From Metabacillus sp. KUDC1714 (GTDB lineage: Bacteria > Bacillota > Bacilli > Bacillales > Bacillaceae): DNA of 64,000 bases. A model generated the notes under the pieces. That model saw only the letters and a list, made by a program, of their open reading frames with translations. It had not been told where the DNA came from and did no database searches. Below, one piece after another: positions 9,023 through 17,449 of this stretch. The first letter of the stretch is position 1. Each line of letters begins with the position of its first letter. The DNA lies in the NCBI RefSeq assembly GCF_014217835.1, contig NZ_CP055263.1:930001-994000 (forward strand), given 5' to 3'. The position numbers were made by a program, and so were the translations under genes.

Positions 9023-10156
9023 ATGATTATTGGGGTTCCTACAGAAATTAAAAACAATGAAAATCGTGTAGCATTAACACCTGGTGGCGTGACCCAGCTT
9101 GTTGCTTGTGGTCATCGTGTATTAATTGAAAAAGATGCTGGTATAGGAAGCGGCTTTGAAAATGAGGATTACGTCAAAGCAGGTGCAGAATTGGTTGAGG
9201 ATCCAGCAAAGGTTTGGGCAAATGCTGAAATGGTCATGAAAGTAAAAGAGCCACTGCCATCAGAATACGGCTACTTTCGAAAAGGTCTCATTTTATTTAC
9301 TTACTTGCATTTAGCTGCTGAACCAGAACTAGCTAAATGCTTAAAGGATAAAGCTGTGACGGCTATTGCTTATGAAACAGTAACAGTGAATCATACACTT
9401 CCATTGTTAACACCAATGAGTGAAGTTGCAGGTCGTATGGCTGCTCAAATCGGTGCTCAGTTCCTTGAAAAGCCAAAGGGTGGAAAAGGAATTTTACTTG
9501 CTGGTGTACCTGGTGTCAGCCGAGGAAAAGTGACAATTATTGGTGGTGGTGTCGTTGGGACAAATGCTGCAAAAATGGCAATTGGCCTAGGTGCAGATGT
9601 AACAATTATTGACTTAAGTGCAGAACGTCTTCGTCAATTAGATGATATTTTTGGAACGCAAATCAAAACATTAATGTCAAACCCAGTAAATATTGCAACA
9701 GCTGTGGCAGAAGCAGATTTACTTATTTGCGCAGTACTAATCCCAGGTGCCAAAGCACCAACCTTAGTAACAGAAGAAATGGTGCAGGCAATGAAGCCTG
9801 GTTCTGTCATCGTAGACGTTGCCATTGACCAAGGTGGAATTGTTGAAACAGTGGATCATATTACAACACATGACAACCCAACATATGAAAAACACAGAAT
9901 AATACATTATGCTGTAGCAAATATGCCCGGGGCAGTACCACGGACATCTACAATTGCTCTCACAAACGTAACAGTACCATATGCTCTACAAATTGCCAAC
10001 AAAGGCGTATATCGTGCAATTAATGACAATGCCGCTTTAAGAGCTGGCGTAAACGTAATCGCTGGACAAGTGACATATGAAGCAGTTGCCAGAGATCTTG
10101 GATATTTATACAAAAACTTAGAAGATGTATTAGAAAATGAACAGTTAATGAATTAG
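9023..10156 (+). CDS. ald: Alanine dehydrogenase
   Basis: A 377-residue cytosolic enzyme that converts L-alanine to pyruvate and ammonia with NAD+, needed in Bacillus for alanine use and normal sporulation. Substrate-binding Arg15 and Lys75 and catalytic His96 are in place, and the NAD-binding glycine motif ([13 protein letters not shown]) is at about 174-186. Length matches the family exactly. Start ATG follows AGGGGGATGAG. The PucR-type regulator upstream is the likely activator. Just before the gene an AAGCGCT motif occurs twice (about 8945 and 8967), which could be an operator, but this is only suggestive. A weak hairpin follows the stop. Confidence 0.97.
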   Translation: MIIGVPTEIKNNENRVALTPGGVTQLVACGHRVLIEKDAGIGSGFENEDYVKAGAELVEDPAKVWANAEMVMKVKEPLPSEYGYFRKGLILFTYLHLAAEPELAKCLKDKAVTAIAYETVTVNHTLPLLTPMSEVAGRMAAQIGAQFLEKPKGGKGILLAGVPGVSRGKVTIIGGGVVGTNAAKMAIGLGADVTIIDLSAERLRQLDDIFGTQIKTLMSNPVNIATAVAEADLLICAVLIPGAKAPTLVTEEMVQAMKPGSVIVDVAIDQGGIVETVDHITTHDNPTYEKHRIIHYAVANMPGAVPRTSTIALTNVTVPYALQIANKGVYRAINDNAALRAGVNVIAGQVTYEAVARDLGYLYKNLEDVLENEQLMN

Positions 10157-10166
10157 AATTGAATGT

Positions 10167-10200
10167 GACAGATGAGGTTTTAGTCTGTCTCCTTTTGTTT
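10167..10200 (+). terminator. Possible weak terminator after ald
   Basis: GACAGA pairs with TCTGTC across an 11-nt loop and is followed by TCCTTTTGTTT. The six-bp stem makes this only a candidate. Confidence 0.4.
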
Positions 10201-10253
10201 GCTGGAGAGGGACGAGATGCCTTAACTTATGAATACATAAAGGAGATTCTAAT

Positions 10254-10499
10254 ATGTATATTAAATTACCAAAAGAAACAAAGGATGGAATAAAAGAAGA
10301 AATAATCAGCTTTTTTTACGAAGAAAGAGATGAGGAAATCGGTGAGATTGCAGCAGAAGCATTTCTTGATTTTTGTTTAGAAAAGCTTGGACCTTATTTT
10401 TATAATGAGGGCGTACAGGATGCGATTAAAATTATCAATGAACGCAACATGAATGCTGAGGAAGATTTACATTCATTAAAACGAAACGTTTCTCGTTAA
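10254..10499 (+). CDS. DUF2164 family protein
   Basis: An 81-residue acidic, helical, soluble protein of the DUF2164 family (MYIKLPKETKDGI start, then a DFCLEKLGPYFYNEGVQDA stretch). Function unknown in the family. The start ATG follows AAAGGAGATTCTAAT. No membrane segment, signal peptide or metal motif is visible. It lies between ald and a YjfB-type gene on the same strand, but spacing and the weak hairpin after ald do not settle whether it is cotranscribed. Confidence 0.75.
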   Translation: MYIKLPKETKDGIKEEIISFFYEERDEEIGEIAAEAFLDFCLEKLGPYFYNEGVQDAIKIINERNMNAEEDLHSLKRNVSR

Positions 10500-10553
10500 T
10501 TGCTTTACTTTTAACTAACATAATCCGATAGAAGAATTAGGAGGGTGAACACT

Positions 10554-10727
10554 TTGGATATCGCAGCATTATCAATTAATCTAAACCAGGCTTCTCTCGG
10601 ACAAAGCGTTGGCATCGCTTTAGCTAAGAAAACAATGGAGGCCGCACAGCAAAATAGTCAAGAAATGCTAAAGATGTTAGAAGCCCCACACCCATCTATA
10701 GGTAAATCAATTGATTTAAAAGGCTGA
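10554..10727 (+). CDS. YjfB family putative motility protein
   Basis: A 57-residue protein beginning MDIAALSINLNQ, the typical start of the YjfB family. Its members are annotated as putative motility proteins in Bacillus, without a proven function. The TTG at 10554 is chosen over the GTG at 10545 because TAGGAGG lies nine bases before TTG and overlaps the GTG, and because the family begins at this Met-Asp. The central part is Ala/Gln-rich and helical, with no signal peptide. No flagellar gene is nearby. Confidence 0.75.
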   Translation: MDIAALSINLNQASLGQSVGIALAKKTMEAAQQNSQEMLKMLEAPHPSIGKSIDLKG

Positions 10728-10870
10728 TAAGAAGTGACTGTATTGAAAGCTATGTTACATATCCTATTTTCTAACATAGGAGGTGCTTATGCTATTGATT
10801 CAGTCTCTTTTTTTAGCATAACCATGTAAACCAACGCACATAATAACTCTCAAAAGGAAGGGTGATTTGT

Positions 10871-11317
10871 GTGCAACATATTAAGGCGCTTGCTATTAAG
10901 ACAGTCGCTTCTTTAGTTCTAATATATGTCATTCTAGGAATAGGCTTTAACTACTCCTTTGGGAATATATTAGCTTTAACGTTTCTATTAGGAGTTATTT
11001 CTTATATCCTAGGTGATTTGCTATTACTTCCAAGAACGAGCAATCTAACCGCAACAATATCAGATTTTGCACTAGCCATGCTTTTAACATGGTTTTTTCT
11101 CTCAAATATAACCGCCAATACTAATAATGTGTTTATGGCTTCATTGTTAACTGCAATTGGTGTTGCCCTATTTGAAAGCTTCTTCCATAGATATATGAGA
11201 GCAAATGTTTTACGAGTTGAGGAATCTACTCAAAAAGTGAACAACTTGCGGTATCACACAGAAGCTTCAGAGGAACTAGCTCCTGATAAAAGGAGACTTG
11301 AAAGGGATAATGATTAA
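10871..11317 (+). CDS. YndM-family (DUF2512) membrane protein
   Basis: A 148-residue protein with four hydrophobic helices (about 8-28, 32-52, 65-85, 90-110) and a charged C-terminal tail. The pattern HIKALAIK at the start and LGDLLLLPRTSN in the second loop identify the YndM/DUF2512 family, of unknown function. GTG at 10871 is chosen because AAAGGAAGGG lies about nine bases upstream and the resulting start matches relatives; the GTG at 10862 overlaps that site. It seems to be a single gene ending at the bidirectional hairpin at 11375. Confidence 0.8.
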   Translation: MQHIKALAIKTVASLVLIYVILGIGFNYSFGNILALTFLLGVISYILGDLLLLPRTSNLTATISDFALAMLLTWFFLSNITANTNNVFMASLLTAIGVALFESFFHRYMRANVLRVEESTQKVNNLRYHTEASEELAPDKRRLERDND

Positions 11318-11374
11318 AGTTATTAATTGCTTCCCACTTCAAAAAACTTTTAGTATAACTTAGTAAGAAGGATT

Positions 11375-11406
11375 AACAGGTGCTCTTAAATATAGGATCA
11401 CCTGTT
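11375..11406. terminator. Bidirectional terminator between YndM-type gene and yuiH
   Basis: AACAGGTG pairs with CACCTGTT across a 16-nt loop that can extend the stem slightly. The two flanking genes converge on it. Confidence 0.6.
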
Positions 11407-11414
11407 ATATTTAG

Positions 11415-12023
11415 TTAATCAAAACTATACCTCTGTTCCAACCACGGATCACCCTTCATATGATATCCATTCCGTTCCCAAAACCCAGGATGATCGTGTT
11501 CTGTAAACTGAATACCTCGAAGCCATTTTGCACTTTTCCAAAAATAAAGATGCGGAAATACCCCTCGAAGCGGGTAACCATGCTCTGGTGTTAACGGTTC
11601 ATTGTTAAAGGAATGTGCAAGGAGACTTGTTTCTTTTAAAAAATCTTCTACCGGGAGATTGGTTGTCCATCCTTCCTCAGCATGTAAAATGACATAATGG
11701 GCATTCTCTTGTATCTTCACGTCCTTTACAATGTCCCTCACTCTTATTCCCTGCCAGCTTGCATCTAGCTTTGACCAACCTGTTACACAGTGAATATCAT
11801 TGGAAAGGTCCACCTGTGGAAACAGTGTCAGAATATCTTCTAGTGAGTAAAGCTTCGGATGTTGGACTAAACCATATATTTGTAAATTCCATTTCGAAAT
11901 ATCATCATAATAAGGTACATTACCATTATGTAGAACAGGAAATGTTGTTGTAACATTTTGATTAGGTGGTACCCGATCTGATGTAGAGGTGTTTCTTTTT
12001 TTGCCAAAATACATAGTAATCAT
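11415..12023 (-). CDS. yuiH: Sulfite-oxidase-like molybdopterin oxidoreductase YuiH
   Basis: A protein of about 202 residues from the sulfite oxidase-like molybdopterin domain superfamily, homologous to B. subtilis YuiH. The typical single conserved Cys is visible in the DIHCVTGWSKLD segment (about residue 80), the residue that ligates molybdenum in this fold. No signal peptide is seen, so it is probably cytoplasmic; the substrate is unknown. Start is ambiguous: ATG at 12023 has AAAAGGTG about eight bases upstream, and ATG at 12014 begins MYFGKKR like YuiH itself. The candidate BirA operator lies directly upstream, between this gene and bioY. Confidence 0.88.
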   Translation of the reverse strand: MITMYFGKKRNTSTSDRVPPNQNVTTTFPVLHNGNVPYYDDISKWNLQIYGLVQHPKLYSLEDILTLFPQVDLSNDIHCVTGWSKLDASWQGIRVRDIVKDVKIQENAHYVILHAEEGWTTNLPVEDFLKETSLLAHSFNNEPLTPEHGYPLRGVFPHLYFWKSAKWLRGIQFTEHDHPGFWERNGYHMKGDPWLEQRYSFD

Positions 12024-12035
12024 ACCTTTCACCTT

Positions 12036-12066
12036 TTGTTAACTTATATAAAAATAAAGTTGACAT
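12036..12066. promoter_or_regulatory. Candidate BirA (biotin repressor) operator
   Basis: TTGTTAAC, 15 bases, then GTTGACAT. This fits the Bacillus BirA pattern of TTGTTAACC and its complement separated by 14-15 bases, with mismatches in the right arm. It overlaps the -35 box of the bioY promoter, where a bound repressor would block polymerase. It also lies within about 15 bases of the yuiH start. Confidence 0.7.
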
Positions 12067-12088
12067 AAACTGAGTCCTCGATTATTCT
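12060..12088 (+). promoter_or_regulatory. Predicted SigA promoter of bioY
   Basis: Perfect -35 TTGACA (12060-12065), 17-bp spacer, -10 TATTCT (12083-12088). It leads into bioY with an untranslated leader of about 30 bases. The -35 lies inside the right arm of the BirA-type operator. Confidence 0.7.
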
Positions 12089-12124
12089 TTCAGTATGGAA
12101 ATTGTCTTGATAAGGGGGATAATA

Positions 12125-12712
12125 ATGAAAAGAAAGTTAAGTACATATGATCTAACCTTAGTTGGAATGTTTGCTGCTTTAATGGCAGTTGGTGCTAATA
12201 TTACATCTTGGGCGCCATTTCTTCAAATCGCAAATGTTCCTTTGTCCATGCAGCCCTTTTTCTGTATATTAGCAGGGCTCCTTTTAGGCAGCAGACTTGG
12301 CGCATTATCAATGATCATCTATGCATTAATCGGGATTGCTGGAGCACCTGTATTCGCACAATTTAATGGTGGGATAGGTGTTATTTTCAGCAGTACTGGT
12401 GGCTTTATTATTTCTTATATTTTTACTGCTTATGCTGTAGGAAAAATCCTAGAATTAAGTAAAGAGAAAAAAAAATTCACATTCTTCACTGCTTCATTTG
12501 TTGGAATTATTCTTATCTACATTATCGGTACAACTTATATGTGGTTAGCATTAAACGTTTGGATAAATGCCCCAATGTCATACGGAACAGCCTGGGCTGT
12601 AATGGCATGGTTTATCGTAAAAGATGCTGCATTCACCATTTTAGGTGCGCTAATTGCCCCACGAATTTATTTCGCTGTCACAAGAGCAACAAACAAAAGA
12701 ATTGCTGCCTAA
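12125..12712 (+). CDS. bioY: Biotin transporter substrate-binding subunit BioY
   Basis: A 195-residue membrane protein with about six hydrophobic helices, the S component of an energy-coupling factor (ECF) biotin importer. The BioY pattern is clear in the N-terminal half (ALMAVGANI, then NVPLSMQPFFCILAGLLLG and the small-residue loop GIAGAPVF). No ATPase genes are nearby, so it would use a shared ECF module or work alone. ATG at 12125 is chosen over 12095 because AAGGGGGA lies just upstream. The BirA-like operator and the matching position in B. subtilis (bioYB, yuiG) support biotin-controlled expression. Confidence 0.92.
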   Translation: MKRKLSTYDLTLVGMFAALMAVGANITSWAPFLQIANVPLSMQPFFCILAGLLLGSRLGALSMIIYALIGIAGAPVFAQFNGGIGVIFSSTGGFIISYIFTAYAVGKILELSKEKKKFTFFTASFVGIILIYIIGTTYMWLALNVWINAPMSYGTAWAVMAWFIVKDAAFTILGALIAPRIYFAVTRATNKRIAA

Positions 12713-12756
12713 TGAGAATTGCGGAAGTTAGACAACTAAATTAAGTCTTATCTCTT

Positions 12757-12786
12757 AAAAAAGACAGCTATCAGCTGTCTTTTTTA
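12757..12786. terminator. Bidirectional terminator between bioY and the DUF6241 gene
   Basis: AAAAAAGACAGCT and its complement with a three-base loop, an A-run on the left and a T-run on the right. It serves bioY on the plus strand and the converging gene on the minus strand, whose last codons it overlaps. Confidence 0.85.
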
Positions 12787-13335
12787 CTGGATACTCCCCT
12801 TATGATCTTCTAAATACTGCTTCTCTTCTTCAGTAGACAATACTCCTGTTGCCTTTCCTATTGTGCCACCTTGTAAATTCCAAATCGCATTATGATCTTT
12901 GTCAGCTTTTGAGAAATCTCCCTCAGCCCAGCGATTAAGTATATCTAAATAGAGATCGCTTTTTTCGTAACGATCACTTTCAACAACTCCAATTAAAAAT
13001 TGAATTCGATCATTTGTCATTTCGTAATGAAGCCATTTCTCTTCGGCTTCAACCTTTTGGTGTGACATTCCATGCATATAATTTAGCACATCATCCTCTG
13101 TCAAAGACGAGCTATTACTACCAAAAGGGTTATCTGTAATCGTTTCTGATGCTGTTGATTCGCTTTTTTGATTGTTTTTAGATTTAGAGGTGCTATCTTC
13201 TTTTGAAGCAACAGGTGAGGAAGATACCGCTTTCTGATCAATCATATCAACTACAATAACACCTAAAAACCCTAAACAAATTACACAAACAAGTATACTA
13301 GTAAAAATTAGCTTATGTTCTTTTATCCAAGTCAC
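12784..13335 (-). CDS. DUF6241-type membrane-anchored protein
   Basis: A 183-residue protein with one N-terminal membrane helix (about 10-30), a Ser/Lys/Thr-rich linker (about 38-75), and a C-terminal globular domain of about 100 residues facing outside the cell. The domain, with NYMHGMSHQKVEAEEKW and a Trp-rich ILNRWAEGDFSKADKDHN segment, resembles the uncharacterised DUF6241 proteins of Bacillus. GTG start with AGGAGGAGTATGTA upstream. No partner or function is suggested by the neighbours. The DUF assignment is from memory of the pattern and is less sure than the topology. Confidence 0.6.
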   Translation of the reverse strand: MTWIKEHKLIFTSILVCVICLGFLGVIVVDMIDQKAVSSSPVASKEDSTSKSKNNQKSESTASETITDNPFGSNSSSLTEDDVLNYMHGMSHQKVEAEEKWLHYEMTNDRIQFLIGVVESDRYEKSDLYLDILNRWAEGDFSKADKDHNAIWNLQGGTIGKATGVLSTEEEKQYLEDHKGSIQ

Positions 13336-13518
13336 TACATACTCCTCCTAAAAATAGGATAATTCAATGATACAACGAGCTAAACAATGAACACAAGAGT
13401 AAGGATTGTCGAAATCCCTCGCAATCATACTATTTTACTATTTTTTCATATTAAATGTATAATTAATACTAGTTTTGTCAATAAAATTAGTAGAGTCCAT
13501 GAAGAGGGTGTGAAAGCG

Positions 13519-13671
13519 ATGAAAACATTAGTGTTCAAAAAATATTTTTTAGACATAAACAAAAGAGAACAACTTGAGAAAGAAATCATAGAGAAGAATC
13601 CTGAATTAGTAGAAATCGTACTAGAATGGGATGATGAGGAGTTACTGGAGAGAATTAATCATAATCGTTAA
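13519..13671 (+). CDS. Small acidic hypothetical protein (50 residues)
   Basis: A 50-residue, highly charged and probably helical protein (MKTLVFKKYFLDINKREQL start; C-terminal half rich in Glu and Asp). The open frame runs back to 13387, but that upstream part is AT-rich and codes for an unlikely sequence; GAAGAGGGTG lies about eight bases before the ATG at 13519, so the short form is preferred. I do not recognise a family. It stands alone between the divergent DUF6241 gene and a degenerate repeat copy. Confidence 0.55.
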   Translation: MKTLVFKKYFLDINKREQLEKEIIEKNPELVEIVLEWDDEELLERINHNR

Positions 13672-13675
13672 GAAC

Positions 13676-13860
13676 AAAAGCTCGTTCAGCCCCGACAAGC
13701 ATAAGACGATTTAGAATAGAAGGCGTTCCTTGCTTTCAATTTTAAATCGGCTTATGTCCCGGAGGGTCTAGGCGCTGGAGCTAGACACCAAAACTAAGTA
13801 CAAAACCGTTAGAACTGGATGTCGTGTGCTTATCGACAGTTCAAGAATTTTATAATTTCC
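13676..13860. repeat. Dispersed hairpin repeat, copy C (head truncated) with tail
   Basis: Same family as copy B, but about ten bases of the GCGCAAGCGCC head are missing. Interior GATTTAGAATAGAAGGC faces a partly mutated partner arm (GCTTTCAATTTTAAATC). After the family end (CTAGACACC, near 13788) comes a tail found in several copies, ending TTCAAGAATTTTATAATTTCC. Confidence 0.75.
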
Positions 13861-13909
13861 AAATGATTAGGCAACCTTTTTTAAGAGTATAAGCACCATC
13901 TAAAGAGTC

Positions 13910-15244
13910 TTATAAAATAATTGCTGCAATCCATCCAAAGATAATTAATGGAATATTATAGTGGATAAAGGTTGGAACACAGGTATCCCAAATATGATTG
14001 TGATTCCCATCTGCTGATAAACCTGATGTAGGACCAAGTGTACTGTCAGACGCTGGTGAACCAGCATCACCCAGAGCAGATGCGGTCCCAACAATCGCAA
14101 TTGTCGCCATAGGACTAAATCCTAATTCAAGGCATAATGGTACAAAGATTGTTGTGATGATTGGTATCGTTGAAAATGAAGAACCAATCCCCATTGTTAC
14201 AAGTAAACCGACGATCAACATCAGCAATGCACCGATCGCTTGATTACCATTAATTAAGTTTGCTCCATCCTCTACTAATCGTTCAACATGACCTGTTTCC
14301 TGTAAGACACTTGCAAATCCAGATGCTGTAATCATAACAAATCCGATAAACGCCATCATTTTCATACCATTTGTAATAACGAAATCTGCTTCTTTCCGCT
14401 TTAAGACACCACTAATGTATAAAACGATTAATCCAGCTAGAGCGCCAAATATCATGCCTTCAACCCCAAGCTTTTGTGAAAGATAAAGCTGAACTGAAAG
14501 TGACAAAATGATTGAAATGATTGCAATACTTAGCGTTTTCTTAGTGTACGGATTATTCATTTCTTGTCCGACTACTTCACGTGTTTCATATTGTCTGTTT
14601 TTTCGATAAGTGAAAAACACAGCAACTAAAAGTCCAACTATCATTCCAAGCGCAGGAATGGCCATGGCTGTTGGAATATCCGCTAAAGAAACAATCAAAC
14701 CACTTTCCTCCATGTTTTTTTGCATAATCTCATGGAAAATCGCTCCAAATCCAACTGGTAAAAACATGTAAGGTGTAATAAGCCCAAAAGTTAAAACAGT
14801 CGCAATTAAACGGCGGTCCACTTGAAGCTCATTCAACACTTTCAATAATGGTGGGATCAGGACTGGAATAAACGCTATATGAACAGGTATTACATTTTGA
14901 GAAAAAATCGCCATAATAAGGATCATAAAGATAATGAGTACTTTTGAAAGAGTTTTGCGTTTCGTCTCACCTTCACGACCTACTAGTTTGATCGCACCAG
15001 AAACCATTGCATCTGGTAGGCCTGTTTTTGATAAAGCAACAGCAAAAGCTCCCAACAGAGCATAGCTAAGCGCAACATTTGCATTTGCACCTAAACCATC
15101 TGTAAATGTTTGGATTGTCGTTGCTACATCCAATCCACCGGATAATCCACCAATAAAAGCTCCAATAACGAGAGCAAAGACTACATTTATTCTTAATAAG
15201 CTCAAAATAAGCATCACAATAACAGCTATTACAACAGCATTCAA
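13910..15244 (-). CDS. yuiF: YuiF-type Na+/H+ antiporter family permease
   Basis: A 444-residue polytopic membrane protein with about 11-12 hydrophobic helices, of the NhaC-like ion transporter superfamily that includes B. subtilis YuiF. The conserved C-terminal stretch with GDAGSPASDSTLGPTSG is visible at about 390-410. Substrate is not established; amino acid or Na+/H+ exchange has been proposed for relatives. The TTG at 15244 (giving MNAVVIAV) follows GGGGG by eight bases and is preferred to the TTG at 15259. The tandem TTGCAA array lies 200 bases upstream of its start. Confidence 0.85.
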   Translation of the reverse strand: MNAVVIAVIVMLILSLLRINVVFALVIGAFIGGLSGGLDVATTIQTFTDGLGANANVALSYALLGAFAVALSKTGLPDAMVSGAIKLVGREGETKRKTLSKVLIIFMILIMAIFSQNVIPVHIAFIPVLIPPLLKVLNELQVDRRLIATVLTFGLITPYMFLPVGFGAIFHEIMQKNMEESGLIVSLADIPTAMAIPALGMIVGLLVAVFFTYRKNRQYETREVVGQEMNNPYTKKTLSIAIISIILSLSVQLYLSQKLGVEGMIFGALAGLIVLYISGVLKRKEADFVITNGMKMMAFIGFVMITASGFASVLQETGHVERLVEDGANLINGNQAIGALLMLIVGLLVTMGIGSSFSTIPIITTIFVPLCLELGFSPMATIAIVGTASALGDAGSPASDSTLGPTSGLSADGNHNHIWDTCVPTFIHYNIPLIIFGWIAAIIL

Positions 15245-15451
15245 AATTAAAACCCCCAAAAATCCTTTAGTTTGCTAATGTGGTAGAGAAATAAAATAAC
15301 AGAATTAAATTTACCATATCCTTTTTTCTTGTGTCAATGGTGAATTTATCTAATTAGTAGACTAAATTATAGGGACGTGTCACTATTTTAATAGATTCAG
15401 GATATAAAATAAGTTGGGAGAAATATTTTTATCTTTATTTAAGTCCCTTTT

Positions 15452-15644
15452 TTGCAACTTTGGTCTTTAATTTTGCAAATTCTTAATTTTTTTTGCAACT
15501 TTACTACTTTATCTTGCAAATTCTTAATTTTTTTTGCAACTTTACTACTTTATCTTGCAAATTCTGAAGTTTTTCTTACAACTTTACTACTTTATCTTGC
15601 AAATTCTGAAGTTTTTCTTGCAACTTTACTACTTTATCTTGCAA
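15452..15644. repeat. Phased array of TTGCAA palindromes (41-42 bp tandem repeat)
   Basis: Ten TTGCAA sites (one mutated to TTACAA) begin at 15452, 15473, 15493, 15514, 15534, 15555, 15576, 15597, 15618 and 15639, that is every 20-21 bases. They come from about 4.5 tandem copies of a 41-42 bp unit (GCAACTTTACTACTTTATCTT then GCAAATTCTKAAKTTTTTCTT-like). The array sits between the pepA stop and the yuiF start, both on the minus strand. Neither strand gives a credible protein. Confidence 0.9.
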
Positions 15645-15707
15645 CTAACATTTTACTGGAGAAAAAACCAAAGAACCGACCATTCCAGCCGATTCCTTGT
15701 CTGTTAC

Positions 15708-17213
15708 TTATTTACCTTTTTCAAACCGCTCTACAAATGCTGCTAGTGTTCTTGCCATTACCCCTGTTGCACCTTCTGGACCAAGATCACTATCTTTAGA
15801 GGTGGTAGCTGTACCAGCAATATCTAAATGTACCCATGGCGTACTCTCAGCAAACTCTCCTATAAAGGTTCCTGCCATGATGGCATGACCTTCTCGTCCA
15901 GGTGAATTATTTAAGTCTGCCATCTTGCTATTTCGAACGCGCTTTTTGTCTTTTTCAGTAATTGGCAGGCGCCAGATTGGCTCAGTACATTCATGTGATG
16001 CTTGTAGCACTTGTTCAAACAATTCTTCATTATTTGTCATTGCACCTGTTGTCTCAGTCCCTAATGCTATGATCACTCCACCTGTGAGAGTTGCAATGTC
16101 AACTAAATAATCAGCACCATGATGCTTGGCATATGTAATACCATCTGCAAGAGCTAAACGACCTTCTGCATCTGTGTTTAATACTTCAATTGTTTTTCCA
16201 CTTAATGAAACGATGACATCATCAGGTTTAAAAGCTCCACCACTAATCATATTGTCTGTTGAAGGAATAACAGCTACAACATTTTGCTCTGGCTTAATTT
16301 CCCCAATGATCTCCATTGCCCCTAGTACTGCTGCAGCTCCACCCATATCGGTTTTCATGCCGACAATGCCATCCTTCGGTTTAATTGAATAACCGCCTGT
16401 ATCATAAGTAATTCCTTTTCCGACTAAGCCGATGACGTCGGTCCACTCTTCTTTTCCTTGATATTTTAAAACAATCATCTTTGGGGGTTCTTCAGAACCT
16501 TTATTCACGGCGAGTAATGCTCCCATTCCAAGCCGCTCCATTTCTTCCTTCTCTAGAATTTCAACTTCAAACTGATACTTTTCCGCTAACTCAATTGAGT
16601 ATGCGGCAAGTTCTGTTGCTGTTAATAGATTCGGAGGCATATTTGTTAAGGTTCTTGCACTATTTGTCCCCATACCAAACGCATAGCCAACCTCTAATCC
16701 TGATTTAATCTCATCCATCTCTTCTGTATTTGCTACAACATGAATCTTTTCAATGTTCTTTTCAGGATCATTTGCTTTCTGTTTGTAATCGATTATTTTG
16801 TATGTAGATAATGCAAATGCCTCTGCTAGTGCATGGGCAGCTTCACTTTGATCCACATTATCTGTAACGAACGTGTCTAACGCAATTGTGACATCCTGTA
16901 TTTTTGCGTCCTGAATCGCTTTAAATAAGGTTCCGAATACTTCTCTTATTGAATCGAATTTTATTTCCTTTTCTTTTCCTAATCCAACAAAATATATACG
17001 TTTTATCGTTAGCCTTCCAAGGGTATGTACTTTAGTAATCAACTTTCGCTTTGTAGATAGGTCCCCAGCTTTCATTAATTCAGTAATTTGCCCATCCAAT
17101 TGGTTATCTAATTCAGCAGCTAGTCCTGATAGTTTACTGTTTTGTTGATATAATCCAATCACAAGTGTTTCATGCTTTTCATTCAGTTCTAATTGATTAT
17201 GTACATTAAACAT
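15708..17213 (-). CDS. pepA: Leucyl aminopeptidase (M17 family), PepA/YuiE
   Basis: A 501-residue cytosolic aminopeptidase that removes N-terminal residues from peptides with two divalent metals. The metal and catalytic residues are present: [15 protein letters not shown] at 265-279 (Lys266, Asp271), Asp289, and the signature NTDAEGRL at 346-353 (Asp348, Glu350). The N-terminal macrodomain-like part (about 1-160) is more variable, as usual. Start ATG follows GGAGGTGTTGTAA. Corresponds to B. subtilis yuiE and is divergent from yuiD. I see no strong terminator; the TTGCAA array begins about 60 bases after the stop. Confidence 0.95.
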   Translation of the reverse strand: MFNVHNQLELNEKHETLVIGLYQQNSKLSGLAAELDNQLDGQITELMKAGDLSTKRKLITKVHTLGRLTIKRIYFVGLGKEKEIKFDSIREVFGTLFKAIQDAKIQDVTIALDTFVTDNVDQSEAAHALAEAFALSTYKIIDYKQKANDPEKNIEKIHVVANTEEMDEIKSGLEVGYAFGMGTNSARTLTNMPPNLLTATELAAYSIELAEKYQFEVEILEKEEMERLGMGALLAVNKGSEEPPKMIVLKYQGKEEWTDVIGLVGKGITYDTGGYSIKPKDGIVGMKTDMGGAAAVLGAMEIIGEIKPEQNVVAVIPSTDNMISGGAFKPDDVIVSLSGKTIEVLNTDAEGRLALADGITYAKHHGADYLVDIATLTGGVIIALGTETTGAMTNNEELFEQVLQASHECTEPIWRLPITEKDKKRVRNSKMADLNNSPGREGHAIMAGTFIGEFAESTPWVHLDIAGTATTSKDSDLGPEGATGVMARTLAAFVERFEKGK

Positions 17214-17449
17214 TTACAACACCTCCATTTTTAGTGAAAAGACAAATAATGATGTCTGAGAACATTACCAAGATGTGCTATAATGAAGAAAATCTTTTTC
17301 ACACTTTCATTTTAGCAGCTTATATACCACTGTATACAAAGAGCTCAAACCTTACCTAATGAATACATACTGTATTGTATCAGAACAAAACAGCTTTTGA
17401 AATGGAAGCGCAATCCTGAGCATTCACATCAATGAGAGGGGTAGACACT

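Noticed and set aside
13387..13518. N-terminal extension of the 50-residue gene
   Set aside because: AT-rich promoter-like DNA with no ribosome-binding site before 13387; a good site precedes 13519.
15440..15660. CRISPR-like array
   Set aside because: The whole 41-42 bp unit is repeated with no unique spacers, and no cas gene is in the window.
15452..15799. Plus-strand 115-residue frame and minus-strand heptad-like (LQDKVVK LQEKLQN) translation across the TTGCAA array
   Set aside because: The plus frame has no ribosome-binding site and only reflects the repeat. The minus coiled-coil reading meets stops and loses frame where the unit is 41 bp, so it cannot be a protein gene.
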